From a virus: a stretch of 27,146 bases of DNA. A program made the position numbers and the translations under genes. The DNA lies in the IMG/VR virus record IMGVR_UViG_3300017708_002303, positions 1 to 27,146 of that record; one strand, written 5' to 3'. Under the pieces are notes generated by a model, which did not search any database, was not told the origin of the DNA, and saw only the letters and a list, made by a program, of their open reading frames with translations. Shown here in pieces: positions 25,119 to 27,146 of the stretch. Each line of letters starts with the position of its first letter. Position 1 is the first letter of the stretch.

Positions 25119-25796
25119 CTATGGATCATGATTGAGAGTATCCTCTTCCTTACGTTCCTTAGATGTCTTCCAGAAGTATTCATCTTCTCGTCCCATACCA
25201 AGACGTTCAAAACCATTCTCAACAGAATAGTATTGTGTTGATACTTTAAAGTCTGGTATCTTTGGATCCTCAGGTGTCAAACTGTTATCAAAGATACGCA
25301 TTCTATTATTTGGATACAATGCATACTGTCCATTCTCTAATTCAATTAGATTATGTGACTTATGTTCTGCAGGATTCTCTGATGTCGCATAATCAATTGT
25401 ATCAGGATCTTGGTGGTAGTTATCTAAGGTACAAATATATGTTCCTTTCATAATACCATGATCTCTTGTATAGAGCTCATAATCCATACTACCAATAAAC
25501 TGTTTCTGAACAGTTACTACACCATAGTCCATACAATTCCAGAACTGTAGGTTCGGTAGGTTCATATCAGGTGTTGGTGTCTCTGGATCTGATACAAAGG
25601 CACTGATTGGTAGTTTATCATACATTGCAGCATATTCAGGGAGGTATGTCTCAAAGTAAAATGCACGTCCTGGGATGGACTTACATGACACCCAGACACC
25701 CTTTACAAACTCTCCATGACCACTTTGATGGTCCGTAAGATATTCTTTCCTTACCCATACTTCAGTCGAAGGTAGATTAGCAATCAGACATGCCAT
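25119..25796 (-). CDS. Conserved hypothetical protein, cyanophage type (225 aa)
   Basis: This 225-aa protein has no signal peptide or membrane segment and no catalytic motif that I recognise. It is rich in Tyr, Asp and Pro, with five cysteines (C3, C38, one in FWNCMDYG, one in TYICTLDN and none in the charged C-terminus beyond that are clearly seen by eye). The C-terminal 25 residues are highly charged (WKTSKERKEEDTLNHDP). The start ATG 25796 has a good GAGG ribosome site eight bases upstream. It is the first gene after the terminator at 25829-25848 and precedes the 52-aa gene and gp25, so it is likely co-expressed with baseplate genes. I recall similar proteins beside gp25 in cyanomyoviruses but no assigned function. 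The cysteine count should be taken as approximate. Confidence 0.8.
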   Translation of the reverse strand: MACLIANLPSTEVWVRKEYLTDHQSGHGEFVKGVWVSCKSIPGRAFYFETYLPEYAAMYDKLPISAFVSDPETPTPDMNLPNLQFWNCMDYGVVTVQKQFIGSMDYELYTRDHGIMKGTYICTLDNYHQDPDTIDYATSENPAEHKSHNLIELENGQYALYPNNRMRIFDNSLTPEDPKIPDFKVSTQYYSVENGFERLGMGREDEYFWKTSKERKEEDTLNHDP

Positions 25797-25828
25797 ACAT
25801 GAATCCTCAGTTAATATATCTATGCATT

Positions 25829-25848
25829 AAAAAGACCCCGAAGGGTCT
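25829..25848 (-). terminator. Intrinsic terminator with UUCG tetraloop
   Basis: On the minus strand the sequence is AGACCC-TTCG-GGGTCT followed by TTTTT, a perfect six-pair stem with a stable UUCG loop and a U-tract. It lies seven bases after the stop of the 48-aa gene and 33 bases before the 225-aa gene start. It should end the transcript from the sigma70 promoter at 26857-26885. Confidence 0.9.
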
Positions 25849-25854
25849 AGTTGA

Positions 25855-26001
25855 TTATCGTCCTTGTCCCCTATATCTCTTCTTCTTATGATTGGAACTT
25901 GTAGCCGCGTATTTTGTATGTTGGCCCGATCCTTGTCGGGATTTTTTTGGTTGTGATTCAATAAACACATTACCTAACAGACTCTTCTTAACTTTAGCCA
26001 T
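25855..26001 (-). CDS. Very basic 48-aa cyanophage protein
   Basis: The frame runs from ATG 26001 to TAA 25855. The product starts MAKVKKSLLGNVFIESQPKK and ends KKKRYRGQGR, with about one third Lys or Arg and very few acidic residues, suggesting nucleic-acid or other polyanion binding. From memory nearly identical small proteins are widespread in cyanomyoviruses without assigned function. It has the best ribosome site in the window, AGGAGGT with seven-base spacing, so high expression is likely. It is co-transcribed with the glycosyltransferase gene 15 bases upstream and is followed immediately by the terminator. Role is unknown. Confidence 0.85.
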   Translation of the reverse strand: MAKVKKSLLGNVFIESQPKKSRQGSGQHTKYAATSSNHKKKRYRGQGR

Positions 26002-26008
26002 ACTCTGT

Positions 26009-26015
26009 ACCTCCT
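26009..26015 (-). promoter_or_regulatory. Strong ribosome binding site (AGGAGGT) for the 48-aa gene
   Basis: The minus strand reads AGGAGGT, fully complementary to the anti-Shine-Dalgarno core, with a seven-base spacer to ATG 26001. Its strength contrasts with the weak sites of the large baseplate genes. Confidence 0.85.
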
Positions 26016-26016
26016 A

Positions 26017-26835
26017 TTAAATAACACGCATTTTTTCATGACCCACACGAATACGAGGATCACACCAAATCTCATAACCTGCCTCGATAGCATCTAAACA
26101 GAATGAAACATCCTCTCCACACATATCTTGAACAGCTCCTGATTCAAACACCTGCATCTTCGGTGCAAACCATGGATACTTCATCTCCTTATTCTCAAAG
26201 ACACCCTTACGAATCATTACCCATCCGAAACCTGTGTAGTCTACAGTAAAAGGCTTCTTACGATTCTGAATACTATCAACCATCTCATGATTCATTACAC
26301 CACCATTGTTACGGAAGTCATCTTCTTCCAACCAATGTGCAACTGAGGTGGTTCTCCCGTCTTCTGTGGAATACCAACCAGCAGAAATCGGACGGTCTGC
26401 TCCTTCAATCTCATTACCTTCTTCATCAATTGCTGATGCAGGTAATGCTACATCACACAACTGCCAAAACTTCTCTGTGTTAAACACAATGTCACTATCA
26501 ATCCACAACTGATAGTCATATCCTAACTTACCATCCCATGGAATTTGATCAGGTCCACGAAGTACATTAGCACCTAAACACTTACAACGTGCAAAGTTTA
26601 CCATTGATGAGTAATCCTGACTGATCTGAATACTCATTCCGTTCTGTACCATGTCAAAACACAACTGAACGAAGTTCTTCATAAACGTATATGAACATCC
26701 ACGTCCTGGTAGACAAAATACAACTGTCTTCCCACGCATCCTTGCCTTGATAGCATCATAATCCCATTCAGGTGTATCTGTCTTCTTTACTCCACTCTTG
26801 GGCTTTGATGCTTTTACTGTAAATCCTTTAGCCAT
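26017..26835 (-). CDS. GT-A-fold glycosyltransferase-like protein (272 aa)
   Basis: The features are those of a GT-A (family 2-like) glycosyltransferase: LWIDSDIVF with a DxD-type metal/nucleotide-sugar motif D113-S114-D115, GWYS and GFGWVMIRKGVF segments, then GEDVSFCLDAIEAGYEIWCD (240-259) with an acidic pair E241-D242 in the usual catalytic-base region, and H266 in RVGHEK. The Lys-rich N-terminus (residues 1-20) may be an extension before the fold begins at about KTVVFCLPGRG (36-46). No membrane segment is seen. The acceptor could be host surface sugar, a virion protein or DNA; the sequence does not say. A perfect sigma70 promoter lies just upstream, leaving a leader of only about 15 bases without a clear Shine-Dalgarno. 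I recall close relatives in cyanomyoviruses. Confidence 0.8.
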   Translation of the reverse strand: MAKGFTVKASKPKSGVKKTDTPEWDYDAIKARMRGKTVVFCLPGRGCSYTFMKNFVQLCFDMVQNGMSIQISQDYSSMVNFARCKCLGANVLRGPDQIPWDGKLGYDYQLWIDSDIVFNTEKFWQLCDVALPASAIDEEGNEIEGADRPISAGWYSTEDGRTTSVAHWLEEDDFRNNGGVMNHEMVDSIQNRKKPFTVDYTGFGWVMIRKGVFENKEMKYPWFAPKMQVFESGAVQDMCGEDVSFCLDAIEAGYEIWCDPRIRVGHEKMRVI

Positions 26836-26856
26836 AAGTCTGTGTAACTCAATTCA

Positions 26857-26885
26857 ATTATAGTCTGTATATGTATCTTTGTCAA
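26857..26885 (-). promoter_or_regulatory. Perfect-consensus sigma70 promoter for the glycosyltransferase unit
   Basis: On the minus strand TTGACA (26880-26885) and TATAAT (26857-26862) are both exact and separated by 17 bases, the optimum. The predicted start of transcription near 26850 is about 15 bases upstream of ATG 26835. The TGA stop codon of the upstream 68-aa gene lies inside TTGACA. A host-type promoter of this quality in a late region suggests early expression by host RNA polymerase. Confidence 0.9.
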
Positions 26886-27088
26886 TAAGATGATTCTTCA
26901 AGATCCATGGTCGGTTTGCTCACCATCTCATATGAAAGATCATCTTCCTCATATTCAGTCTTCATTAATCCTACCATCGCCTTTAATGTCGTCCATGTCT
27001 CACTGAATCCTTCTTCAGTAATACACGAAACCACACACTCATCACGAAGGTATATGTGATAGAATTTATCTGGGGAAAATTTTTGCAT
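26882..27088 (-). CDS. Small conserved hypothetical protein (68 aa)
   Basis: The product starts MQKFSPDKFYHIYLRDECVV and is acidic, with MVGLMKTEYEEDDLSYEMV in its second half. I recall similar short proteins with an F-Y-H-I-Y-L-x-D core and a D-D-L-S-Y-E segment in cyanomyoviruses, with no known function. I chose ATG 27088; a GTG at 27091 in the same frame would add one residue, but it abuts the AGGAG ribosome site. AGGAG is only two bases from ATG, which is short. No other in-frame start exists before an upstream stop at 27137-27139. The TGA stop is part of the -35 box of the next promoter. Confidence 0.75.
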   Translation of the reverse strand: MQKFSPDKFYHIYLRDECVVSCITEEGFSETWTTLKAMVGLMKTEYEEDDLSYEMVSKPTMDLEESSY

Positions 27089-27107
27089 CACTCCTTTTTG
27101 GGGGTTC

Positions 27108-27119
27108 GTTTTATATATC
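27108..27119 (-). promoter_or_regulatory. Possible promoter element (GATATATAAAAC) upstream of the 68-aa gene
   Basis: An AT-rich block on the minus strand lies about 20 bases upstream of the start, the same distance as the TATAAATA upstream of gp8. It matches TATAAATA only partly (TATAAAAC), and no good -35 is visible, so it may be a degenerate late promoter or nothing. Confidence 0.25.
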
Positions 27120-27146
27120 GACCCTCGGCATAGATTTCAAAAAAAA

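Noticed and set aside
25797-25828. Promoter immediately upstream of the 225-aa gene
   Set aside because: The stretch contains AT-rich GATATATTAA but matches neither NATAAATA nor a sigma70 pair with acceptable spacing, so I did not annotate it, although some promoter or terminator read-through must serve this gene.
27089-27091. GTG start for the rightmost small gene
   Set aside because: It directly abuts the AGGAG ribosome site, leaving no spacer; the following ATG is the more plausible start.
1-27146. tRNA genes, CRISPR arrays, insertion sequences, homing endonucleases
   Set aside because: I saw no cloverleaf-like sequence with a CCA end, no regularly spaced direct repeats with unique spacers, no transposase or HNH/GIY-YIG motifs. 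Repeats present are protein-module repeats within genes.

Overview
The window looks like a late structural (baseplate) region of a T4-like myovirus, most probably a marine cyanophage of the Synechococcus/Prochlorococcus cyanomyovirus type. The DNA is AT-rich and every supported gene lies on the minus strand, so transcription runs from the right end to the left. Baseplate wedge proteins gp25, gp6 and gp8 are recognisable end to end, and gp7 by its N-terminal region. The small neighbours (68, 48, 52 and 225 aa) and the DUF4815-type protein resemble conserved cyanomyovirus proteins as I remember them. No photosynthesis gene or other direct host marker is present, so a related pelagic myovirus host remains possible.

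Layout in transcription order: (1) at the right end, a 68-aa hypothetical gene. (2) A short unit at 26885-25829 with a perfect-consensus sigma70 promoter (TTGACA, 17 bp, TATAAT), a GT-A-like glycosyltransferase, a 48-aa very basic protein and a UUCG-loop intrinsic terminator. (3) A 225-aa conserved hypothetical and a 52-aa Cys-containing protein. (4) The baseplate block: gp25, gp6, a giant 4032-aa gp7-type protein, a 604-aa fibre with a gp9/gp10-like N-terminus, gp8, and a very large DUF4815-type structural protein that runs off the left end. T4 late-promoter-like octamers (TATAAATA, CATAAATA, TCTAAATA) precede gp8, gp25 and the fibre gene.

The most striking property is modular inflation. T4 gp7 is about 1030 residues and gp8 about 334, but here they are 4032 and 519. 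The added mass is built from short recurring modules: an NHG...GE...YYV repeat, a G-x-GY beta repeat, an IGDE...RG...H module and an 'IxDxLQEPG' module. Several recur across gp7, gp8 and the DUF4815-type protein. A YHYH-like domain is embedded in gp7, and a cupredoxin-like domain with candidate His/Cys/His/Met copper ligands ends the fibre protein. These are the best candidates for under-described biology. I see no tRNA, CRISPR array, insertion sequence or plus-strand gene.
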